Source: Candidatus Poseidoniales archaeon (GTDB lineage Archaea > Thermoplasmatota > Poseidoniia > Poseidoniales > Poseidoniaceae). Taken from it: a stretch of 22,943 nt of DNA. Where the stretch lies: positions 1,986 to 24,928 of the forward strand of contig DUCL01000109.1 in the NCBI GenBank assembly GCA_012959845.1. Direction: 5' to 3'. Each line of letters starts with the position of its first letter. Position 1 is the first letter of the stretch. Made by a program: the position numbers and the translations under genes. The notes beneath the pieces are model-generated. The model was not told the origin of the DNA. It searched no databases and saw only the letters and a list, made by a program, of their open reading frames with translations. Positions 16,820 through 22,943 of this stretch are shown one piece after another.

Positions 16820-17848
16820 TTAATACATATTTCCAACTGCTTGATAAATTTCAAACTGCTCTGATTCAACGAATACTTGGATGTCTGCGCCATCCATATT
16901 TCCTAATTGCCCATCTACGATGGCAAAGAACGCGGCTCGCAATTCTTCATCCGCAGATTGTGGGTCGCTACCGACTTGTTGATAAATTTGGAAATCAGGG
17001 CTAGCAACGAATTCTTCAACGACATCTTCAGGCAGATTTGAACCTAATAAATCATCAACAATTGCGACGAATGAAATAAAGATGTCATCGCCATCTGCTT
17101 CCTCAGCAACCACTGTTTCCTCGGCTGCGATATTTTCGCCACCTGCAGCAATAATGGCCTGCAATTCCTTCCGATGACCTATTAGTGCTTCCAATTGAGG
17201 CTTTAGTTGAGATAGTAATTCGACATCACCGGAACTCTTGGCTGCTTGATATTCGGGCTTTAATGAGCGCAATTCATTTTCCACAGCTTCCAATTGCTCC
17301 GACAATTCCATATCATCACTAATTTCTAGTTCACTGGATTCTTCACTCAACAATTCAACAGTTGGTGCATCTCTTACCTCTGATATTTTGTCATCCATCG
17401 CTTGTTTTCTCAAGACAATAATATCGCGGTCTAAGGAATGTCCAAAACGATCTGCATATCTATCCAACAGTGAACCAGCGTCTGAATTTGTAATGCGGTC
17501 AATATGTCCATAAATTTGTTGAAGAGGTTTATCTGAACGTTTTGCCCAAAGTTCACCATAGGATGATTCGCTTTGTGGTTCTGCTGATTCAGCAACAACG
17601 GCGGCGATTTCAGGAAGTTGTTCTGGGATAGGCAACGGCGCAGGGAGTGGTAGTTCAACTGGCAGAGGTGCAGGTGGTAGTGGCATTGGAGGTAGTGCTG
17701 CATCCATAGCAGGTGCAGGTGGTAGTGGGGCCGGTGGAAGTTGAGATTCCATATTTGGCATTGGAGGTAATGGCGGCATAAGCGGAAGAGGAATAGCCCC
17801 TATCGGTGGTAATTTCCCATCGGTTTTTTCATCATCTTGCTGACTCAT
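16820..17848 (-). CDS. Proline-rich, acidic coiled-coil protein with duplicated C-terminal module
   Basis: 342 residues. GGGGTGA lies 5 bases before the ATG at 17848 (a GTG at 17857 is the alternative). Residues 13-80 are a low-complexity tract of Leu-Pro-Pro-Ala/Met units. Residues 95-160 are mixed helical, and 160-250 are strongly acidic and coiled-coil-like. The C-terminus holds two copies of a roughly 36-residue module: 'FVAIVDDLLG...FQIYQQVG' (260-293) and 'FFAIVDGQLG...FEIYQAVG' (307-339). The family is not recognised and there are no membrane segments. The following RDD-like gene, 13 bases downstream, makes a basic-tailed membrane protein, so the acidic protein may bind it at the membrane; that is inference only. 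Confidence 0.72.
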   Translation of the reverse strand: MSQQDDEKTDGKLPPIGAIPLPLMPPLPPMPNMESQLPPAPLPPAPAMDAALPPMPLPPAPLPVELPLPAPLPIPEQLPEIAAVVAESAEPQSESSYGELWAKRSDKPLQQIYGHIDRITNSDAGSLLDRYADRFGHSLDRDIIVLRKQAMDDKISEVRDAPTVELLSEESSELEISDDMELSEQLEAVENELRSLKPEYQAAKSSGDVELLSQLKPQLEALIGHRKELQAIIAAGGENIAAEETVVAEEADGDDIFISFVAIVDDLLGSNLPEDVVEEFVASPDFQIYQQVGSDPQSADEELRAAFFAIVDGQLGNMDGADIQVFVESEQFEIYQAVGNMY

Positions 17849-17856
17849 ACGGCTCA

Positions 17857-17873
17857 CCCCACCTACGGTGGGG
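17857..17873 (-). promoter_or_regulatory. Hairpin overlapping the ribosome binding site of the proline-rich gene
   Basis: In the minus-strand transcript CCCCACC, a 3-base loop (GTA) and GGTGGGG form a perfect 7-base-pair GC-rich stem. The 3' arm supplies part of the GGGGTGA ribosome binding site 5 bases before the ATG at 17848. If it folds, it would hide the ribosome binding site and lower or gate translation. Confidence 0.5.
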
Positions 17874-17915
17874 CAAACTCTACCCTTGAACCTTACCGGT
17901 GAAGGAGTATGTGAG

Positions 17916-17942
17916 AAAATGATTTCATTGCAAAATCATTCT
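17916..17942 (-). terminator. AT-rich hairpin just after the priS stop
   Basis: Minus-strand AATGATTT (17940-17933) pairs with AAATCATT (17925-17918) around a 7-base loop, starting 8 bases after the priS stop and followed by TTCTC. It could end or stabilise the priS transcript. Archaeal termination mostly uses U-runs, and the U-run here is short, so this is tentative. Confidence 0.35.
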
Positions 17943-17948
17943 TACCGA

Positions 17949-19148
17949 TTATGCTATTTTCGCCCATCCTTTCAAAACTAAAAATGTCGCTCCTGCCTCA
18001 CTTAATTCGATGTTTTGACCCATTGACAAATCGTATCTTTTTTGTTCAAACTCCGCGATTGCATCATCGACAATTATTTCCACTCGCAATTTATCTTGGC
18101 CACCTAAAGCAAATGCCTCTAACAGTGGCCTGTACGGATTTGAACCATCGGGGTCCAAACGTCCAAGAGGAAACTCACTGACTCTCATTCCTGTTTTACC
18201 GTGGAGAGATGTAGGCCATCTAATTTGCCTTCTAGTATCAATTGTAACAACCTCATCTGTTTCACCTGCATTACCAAGAACAACAGAAGAATCAGTTTTT
18301 AACAAATTGAGAAACAATCCTTGGTAGTTACCTAGTGCGGCAAAATTGCCACCTTTAATTCTATTCACTCTCGCTTCATGGTTTACTAATTCTGCTAATT
18401 TTATTATTGATGCTGCACTTCTTTGAGAGGTTGGCCCTTCCCTCTTATATTGAGACTTTAGACCATGCTCTAAATCTTTTAACACCGATGAATAATCTCC
18501 ATGCTGATTTGAAATCGCTTGTAATTTTTCAATCATGTCATCTGCACCATCTCTGATTCTCTTTGACCAACCTTGTGAATCTGTATCGTTGAATCTCGAC
18601 ATCCCACTTTGAACATCGACACCCTCACCGCGAATATGCGAAACCAATTCTCTTCTTGCCTCGGAATCTAGGTGGAATAATTTCGGATCTCGATAGTGTA
18701 AATGAAAACCTCTATGTCCTGAAAAAGTGACTTGTAAATATTTTTCATCAAAGCCGAATTCAGGCTGTAAAAAATCATTCCATAGACTCCACCCTTGTTC
18801 CTGAATGACCTCTAACATTCCTGGAAAGTCCCTGTCGGTCACACCAGGTAAGTGGTCACCGTCTAAATCAAAAATCAAATCAGCACCTTGCCATATTTTG
18901 TCGGCCATTTTCATCTCATACGGCCTTTTCCAATATGCGGTTGAATAGAAACAAGAATGCATTGCCCTTTCGCTTAAGAATGCTCTAACATCTTGCATAT
19001 CTGTGAAACCTTTGTGCCTTATGGGGGAGGCACCTCCAAATGGAATAAACATCCATTCCCTTGATTTTAATCTAGGGGGTGTCCAGAATTCGGAAGTACG
19101 ATAATATTGGCCAAAACGATGCGCGAATCTAGCCCAACCTGTTGACAT
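17949..19148 (-). CDS. priS: DNA primase small (catalytic) subunit PriS
   Basis: 399 residues. PriS makes the primers for archaeal DNA replication, together with PriL, whose gene is not in this window. The catalytic aspartates are in 'DLIFDLDGDH' (Asp94 and Asp96). The nucleotide-binding 'SGHRGFHLHYRD' (143-154) matches the family's S-G-x-R-G-x-H motif. 'TRRQIRWPTSLHGKTGMRV' corresponds to the conserved block carrying the phosphate-binding Ser/His, with an Asp just before it as the probable third metal ligand. The ATG at 19148 is preceded by GGAGGGTAACAA, one of the strongest ribosome binding sites in the window. It follows the small zinc-finger gene by 54 bases on the same strand. Confidence 0.95.
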   Translation of the reverse strand: MSTGWARFAHRFGQYYRTSEFWTPPRLKSREWMFIPFGGASPIRHKGFTDMQDVRAFLSERAMHSCFYSTAYWKRPYEMKMADKIWQGADLIFDLDGDHLPGVTDRDFPGMLEVIQEQGWSLWNDFLQPEFGFDEKYLQVTFSGHRGFHLHYRDPKLFHLDSEARRELVSHIRGEGVDVQSGMSRFNDTDSQGWSKRIRDGADDMIEKLQAISNQHGDYSSVLKDLEHGLKSQYKREGPTSQRSAASIIKLAELVNHEARVNRIKGGNFAALGNYQGLFLNLLKTDSSVVLGNAGETDEVVTIDTRRQIRWPTSLHGKTGMRVSEFPLGRLDPDGSNPYRPLLEAFALGGQDKLRVEIIVDDAIAEFEQKRYDLSMGQNIELSEAGATFLVLKGWAKIA

Positions 19149-19202
19149 TTGTTACCCTCCGGTATACGGACAGAAGGTGACAGTTTTTGAACTAAGTGAA
19201 TA

Positions 19203-19412
19203 CTATTCCTTGTGCATCCAAAATCTTCCTTCGGATTCATTGATGGTAGTTACCGTATCAGCGCCTGTTGCTTCAACATAATGCTTCCAGCACATGTAAT
19301 ACTTGTCAACAACCATTGCATTTCCAAAAGTCAAACGCTCTCCACATGTATGGCAGCGTGGCCCAATTTCACCATTAGGGGTCTGGGCCAATTGAATATG
19401 TTCGTGTGGCAT
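19203..19412 (-). CDS. Small CxxC/CxxH zinc-finger protein
   Basis: 69 residues from the ATG at 19412, which follows GAGG by 8 bases. Upstream codons of the same frame to 19511 would overlap the HEAT gene and are not used. Cys20 and Cys23 (CHTC) with Cys41 and His44 (CWKH) form a plausible single zinc site of LIM/treble-clef type. 'RLTFGNAMVVDKYYMCWKHY' between them is aromatic and hydrophobic, as in such folds. No family or function is recognised. Its position between the HEAT gene and priS suggests shared expression but not a defined role. Confidence 0.65.
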   Translation of the reverse strand: MPHEHIQLAQTPNGEIGPRCHTCGERLTFGNAMVVDKYYMCWKHYVEATGADTVTTINESEGRFWMHKE

Positions 19413-19471
19413 AGTGGTTGCCTCTAAATTATGCGGGTGCTGGCTAGTCTTTGAACTTGAGCATTGAATCC

Positions 19472-19959
19472 TTACCAAGAAGTATCTTCCCATTCTGCTG
19501 TACGACACCAATTTAGCAAGTCCAGTGCTACTTCACATGACTCTGCAACCTCGATATTTACATCGCTAAGAAATCTTTCCAATGTAGGCTTAGCAGAATG
19601 ATCGTCGATTGCCCCCATCGCTTCAGCCGCCTCATGCCTAACCATAATATGCTCTTCTAAATCGCTCAAGCGTTCTATCAATGTTGGAAGCGCAACATTA
19701 TTTTGCATTTGTCCAAGAACATAGGCTAATTCATGGCGTAATAGTGCACTTTTGTGGCGAAGGCGGAACATAGGGCTAAGCATGCTTCATCTGAACCAAT
19801 ATTTCTCAAAGAGAATACAGTTCGCATACGTAGAAACATTTGATTATTCTCATCCAATAGTTGGAGCTTCAATTTTTCAATATCTATCTCTAGGGATGGT
19901 GGCTCAGGGTCAACAGAGCCGTATTGACTAACTTTAGGAGTCCCGCCTACAACATCCAT
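19472..19959 (-). pseudogene. Half-length deoxyhypusine-hydroxylase-like HEAT protein, apparent frameshift
   Basis: Two overlapping frames together give 162 residues. The first frame (ATG at 19959) reads 'SVDPEPPSLEIDIEKL', 'LLDENNQMFLRMRTVFSLRN' and 'IGSDEACLALCSAFATK', then stops after 77 residues. The adjacent frame continues with 'SALLRHELAYVLGQMQ', 'MVRHEAAEAMGAI' and 'VAESCEVALDLLNW' to 19472. One extra A in the minus-strand A-run (19750-19753) would join them. The joined sequence follows the order and motifs of the C-terminal half of eukaryotic deoxyhypusine hydroxylase, a HEAT-repeat di-iron enzyme, including two His-Glu iron-binding pairs (76-77 and 109-110). The family normally has four pairs in two halves; there is no room for the other half. 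It may be a dimeric relative, a degenerate gene, or a generic HEAT protein. Confidence 0.75.
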
Positions 19960-19971
19960 AATATCACTAAA

Positions 19972-20883
19972 TTATTCTGGTGCGCCGATAAACTTCATGC
20001 TTTCGGTATCGAAATTGGAATCGATGAGGCCGAGTTCTTGACCTTCTTTGATGAATTGGCGTACAGCGGACCTTCCTTCATTTTCATAATCTATTGTCCT
20101 GTCATTAACATACATAGATACAAATTCTTTGTTTGTTTCATCATCAATGCCTCTACCCCAAGCCTTTGCAAATTCCAAAGCGTCTGCAGGATGCGCAATA
20201 GCGTGCTCAATACTCATTTTTGTGTACAAGGTGATATCCTCCATCACTTGTTGACCCAAATCCCTTCGTACGACGTTTCCGCCCAATGGCATAGGCCAAC
20301 CGTCAGTGCGCTCATTCCACCAAACACCTAAATCTAGCAATACTTCCAAATCATGTTCAACATAGGTCAATTGCCCTTCATGAATAATCAATCCCGATAA
20401 ATACGTACCATCGAGAATACGAGGTATAATTTCGTCAAACGCAACGACTTGCACTTGACAATCCCCCCATGCCAATCTTAGGCCGAGATAGGCACTTGTC
20501 TTCATACCAGGGACTGCGATGACATTGGCGCGAACTTCTTCCTCAGAAACACCATTCATTGATACGACCATTGGTCCATACCCTTCGCCCATAGAAGCGC
20601 CACAATTCATTAGTGCATAATGCTGTGAAATTTCTGGATAAGCATGAATGGAAACCGCTGAAACTTCAAGTTCTTGCTTCATTGCTCGATGATTGAGGGT
20701 CTCGATGTCTTGTAACTCATGAACAAAATTATATCCAGGGGTGGGGAAGGCTCCTGTTGTCATTGCGTGGAACATAAAAGCATCATCTGGATCTGGTGAG
20801 TGGCCAATTCTGACAATCATATTCCCGTCTGCATCGAGGGGTAACTCAGTGTGCATATTGCGCCCGACCAATAGTCCCCTCAT
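19972..20883 (-). CDS. MqnA/MqnD-family protein (possible futalosine-pathway enzyme)
   Basis: 303 residues from the ATG at 20883; codons for Met10 and Met22 are alternative starts, and family members often begin close to the latter. 'RIGHSPDPDDAFMFHAM' (25-41) corresponds to the G-x-S-P-x-x-x-D start of MqnD. 'HELQDIETLNHRAM', 'EVSAVSIHAYP' and 'CGASMGEGYGPMVV' follow, as in this periplasmic-binding-protein-like fold. Characterised MqnD makes 1,4-dihydroxy-6-naphthoate for menaquinone, and MqnA acts earlier. No other menaquinone gene is in the window, so it could instead be an uncharacterised relative. No signal peptide is visible, so it is cytoplasmic. The HEAT gene follows after 12 bases. 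Confidence 0.8.
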   Translation of the reverse strand: MRGLLVGRNMHTELPLDADGNMIVRIGHSPDPDDAFMFHAMTTGAFPTPGYNFVHELQDIETLNHRAMKQELEVSAVSIHAYPEISQHYALMNCGASMGEGYGPMVVSMNGVSEEEVRANVIAVPGMKTSAYLGLRLAWGDCQVQVVAFDEIIPRILDGTYLSGLIIHEGQLTYVEHDLEVLLDLGVWWNERTDGWPMPLGGNVVRRDLGQQVMEDITLYTKMSIEHAIAHPADALEFAKAWGRGIDDETNKEFVSMYVNDRTIDYENEGRSAVRQFIKEGQELGLIDSNFDTESMKFIGAPE

Positions 20884-21001
20884 CAAATAACCGGCATCAA
20901 TCTTTGATAGGCATTGGTTTCAAGAAACGAAATATGGCTATTAGTGGATTTTTAACCGAGATGTTTTCAAGCCCTTGCGTATTCAGCAATACAGGGCGAA
21001 T
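20884..21001. promoter_or_regulatory. Divergent promoter region between the MqnA/D-like and propeller genes
   Basis: This 118-base gap lies between outward-facing genes. AGGGCGA at about 20993-20999 is a weak ribosome binding site for the propeller gene. The string gaaacgaaatatgg (about 20924-20937) has the look of a BRE plus TATA-like element for the plus direction, but would imply a leader of about 40 bases. No clear element was found for the minus direction. Confidence 0.3.
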
Positions 21002-22943
21002 ATGCGAATGTACCGAATAACTGACTTGCAGTTGTCATCAATAATGATGCTGTTGTTAATTATCATCGCACCAATCTCTGCTGCAACATCATCTGGGCTA
21101 TCTTATTCTGGGAGTCTGTCAAACACCCAAGAATCATCAAATAGCCAGGCTGTGGATATTAATTCAGATAACACCTTACTAGCAACTGGATATAATGGTG
21201 TACTAACCATACATAGCATTGAAGACAATGCATTGATCGCTAGTTTTGAATTGATTAGACAGATTGTTGATGTGAAATTTTCTCCTGATGGCACTACGAT
21301 TGCAATATCCCTAATTGGTTCTGAAGTTAGGACTGATAACATTCAATTAATCGATGCCGAAAGCCTACAATTGTTAAATGTAAATAGCAATTCCAATTCT
21401 GAGACCAAGTCCATTTCTTGGAGTCCAGATAGTACTGTATTGGCAGTTCCAAATTCGGACAATGGTGTTGATGTCCTACGAAAATCAGACCTAAGTATTG
21501 AGGCAAGCCTATCCAGCGGCCATAATACTGATGTATCTTGCATTGCTTTTTCAAATAGCGGAAATGAAATATTGTCAGGAGACGAATCTGGCCGAGTATT
21601 GTTATGGGATAGACAAGGCAATCCAACAGGAAAGCAATGGGAATTAAATAGTGAAATAGTTGGTTGCGGATTTGGTAATAATGACTTGAGAATTGGATTA
21701 CTTAGCGAAAGTGGCATATTAAAAACGGTTGATGTGAACGGAGGAGACATTCATCAAAGTGATTTCATTTCTGGGAGTGAAATGCACTGGTCCAGCGATG
21801 GCACGTATATTCATTTAATCGAATCTGGAACCCGTGCCAAAATAATAACGGTTGAAACTTCCACATTTGAGGTAAAAGAAGAGACTATTCTTTTCCATCG
21901 TGCTTCAGATTTTGCCTTTATTGAAAATTCCAACTACCTTCCAGAAAAAATATTTATCAGTACCGACACTCAAAATATTGCAGTTTATGGAACCGCTGAA
22001 TTACCGTTAGGATATGGTGTAAATGGTGCTGACTTAGACGGGGACATGGTCCCTGACCATATAGATCTTGATGACGACGGAGATTCTATTTTGGATACAT
22101 GGGATATTAATTGTGATTCAACTGCTGAAGAATGTTCAATGGTGCCTAACCAAGACGACATTAGAAACCTCAATGTCTGGATTAATCACAGTTCGTTGGA
22201 AATTGAAGACGTAATCACATTAAGTTCTCAACAGTCATCTCACATTAGAAATATGTCCCGTAAATCTGTCATCTCAGACCAGCAATTGAGCCATTCAGAA
22301 TCAGTGATGTTCTCAAATTCCATTTGCGAAAATATGGATACTGAGGATTTTGCCGACTCTTGGAAAGCCGCAATTGAACTATCTATCGGGCAAGTTGAAA
22401 ATGGATTTGTTAGTTGCCATATTAGAAGTGGGATGACCCTAACACAAATAGATGATTATAGGACTAGAATTAAAGTGGTATTGAAAGTTTCTTTCACCCT
22501 ATTCCCCGATGCACAGTATCCTCTTGAACTATCACTTCTGTACCAACCTGAAGCAACAGATGCTTCAATAGCAAATTTGGCCGAAGCCCACCCAATTAAG
22601 GTGGTATTAGACGGAGAACGAGGATTTCTAGTTTCTTGGAGTCCGTGGTGGGTAGAAGATAATAAAATAACTCTACAATTAATTGAGGAAATTCCTCCAG
22701 ACCCAACCCTACTGGAAACATTTGTTGACGTGACAGTAAAGTATCCATGGATTGCAGTTTTTGTGATACTAATGTTGATGGCAACTGTATTATTTTATAT
22801 TAGATCTAGAAATGCGAGTTCTGTTGATTTAGAATTTGCATTTGATGAATTCGAGGATATCGCTGAAACACCTGCGCGAGAGGAAATCGTAGAGTTTGAA
22901 GAAGATGAGGAACTCTCCGAAGATGAAATAATGAGAAGACGGC
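21002..22943 (+). CDS. Secreted, membrane-anchored WD40-type propeller protein with calcium-loop spacer (3' end uncertain)
   Basis: The frame is open from the ATG at 21002 to the window edge (647 codons, no stop); the ATG at 21008 is an alternative. The N-terminus is a signal peptide: 'LSSIMMLLLIIIAPISAATS'. Residues about 50-330 form beta-propeller blades, clearest in 'VSCIAFSNSGNEILSGDESG' followed by 'RVLLWD', with others at 'VDVKFSPDGTTIA' and 'SISWSPDSTVLA'. Around residues 340-365, 'GADLDGDMVPDHIDLDDDGD' is an Asp-rich thrombospondin-type-3-like calcium loop, followed by two Cys. A globular region follows, then a membrane helix 'WIAVFVILMLMATVLFYIR' (583-601) and an acidic cytoplasmic tail. 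It is therefore a cell-surface protein with most of its mass outside. Ligand and partner are unknown. Confidence 0.85.
   Translation, partial: MRMYRITDLQLSSIMMLLLIIIAPISAATSSGLSYSGSLSNTQESSNSQAVDINSDNTLLATGYNGVLTIHSIEDNALIASFELIRQIVDVKFSPDGTTIAISLIGSEVRTDNIQLIDAESLQLLNVNSNSNSETKSISWSPDSTVLAVPNSDNGVDVLRKSDLSIEASLSSGHNTDVSCIAFSNSGNEILSGDESGRVLLWDRQGNPTGKQWELNSEIVGCGFGNNDLRIGLLSESGILKTVDVNGGDIHQSDFISGSEMHWSSDGTYIHLIESGTRAKIITVETSTFEVKEETILFHRASDFAFIENSNYLPEKIFISTDTQNIAVYGTAELPLGYGVNGADLDGDMVPDHIDLDDDGDSILDTWDINCDSTAEECSMVPNQDDIRNLNVWINHSSLEIEDVITLSSQQSSHIRNMSRKSVISDQQLSHSESVMFSNSICENMDTEDFADSWKAAIELSIGQVENGFVSCHIRSGMTLTQIDDYRTRIKVVLKVSFTLFPDAQYPLELSLLYQPEATDASIANLAEAHPIKVVLDGERGFLVSWSPWWVEDNKITLQLIEEIPPDPTLLETFVDVTVKYPWIAVFVILMLMATVLFYIRSRNASSVDLEFAFDEFEDIAETPAREEIVEFEEDEELSEDEIMRRR

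Noticed and set aside
16807..16893. Upstream start of the RDD-like gene at 16893
   Set aside because: It would overlap the end of the proline-rich gene and adds 29 residues without family character; the ATG at 16806 directly follows the upstream stop.
1..22943. tRNA, rRNA, CRISPR array, insertion sequence or prophage
   Set aside because: None was recognised by reading both strands; gaps are short and genes are housekeeping or metabolic, with no transposase, integrase or attachment-site repeats.

Overview
The window looks like a piece of a planktonic archaeal genome, most probably a Thermoplasmatota member of the Marine Group II (Poseidoniales) type. It carries a proteasome-activating nucleotidase with a C-terminal HbYX tail, the small subunit of the archaeal/eukaryotic DNA primase, Tsr3, an archaeal MBF1-like gene and a MetG with a fused tRNA-binding domain. 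It also has a DUF835 protein and a secreted beta-propeller protein with a calcium-loop spacer. Composition is AT-rich by eye, genes are tightly packed, and several starts have GGTGA-type ribosome binding sites. The lineage is an inference from gene content; no rRNA or tRNA gene was seen.

Layout. 1-482 (-): EF-hand/zinc-ribbon protein, cut by the window edge. 596-1501 (+): DUF835 protein. 1502-8272 (-): a same-strand run read right to left: broken mbf1, tsr3, fdhD, an MFS transporter, hutU, hutH. 8379-11358 (+): pan, ftcD, fchA. 11359-13632 (-): metG. 13850-14896 (+): CNNM/CorC-like membrane protein. 14897-20883 (-): a long run read right to left: MqnA/MqnD-family protein, frameshifted deoxyhypusine-hydroxylase-like HEAT protein, small zinc-finger protein, priS, proline-rich protein, RDD-like membrane protein, alpha/beta hydrolase. 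21002-22943 (+): secreted propeller protein that stays open to the end of the window. No gap without a gene exceeds 300 bases.

Functionally, four of five enzymes for histidine to glutamate are here in two oppositely oriented pairs: hutU-hutH, and ftcD-fchA. The imidazolonepropionase gene (hutI) is not in the window. Other genes serve protein turnover (pan), translation and rRNA modification (metG, tsr3), replication (priS) and molybdo/tungsto-formate dehydrogenase maturation (fdhD).

Most worth a second look: (1) a half-length homologue of the eukaryotic enzyme deoxyhypusine hydroxylase, apparently frameshifted in an A-run; (2) an MBF1 gene whose helix-turn-helix core is lost in a frame-breaking deletion at a possible 5-base microhomology; (3) all three convergent gene pairs abut with zero bases between stop codons; (4) a eukaryote-like long urocanate hydratase; (5) a membrane protein with a histone-H1-like Lys/Ala/Pro tail next to a proline-rich protein whose ribosome binding site lies in a hairpin.
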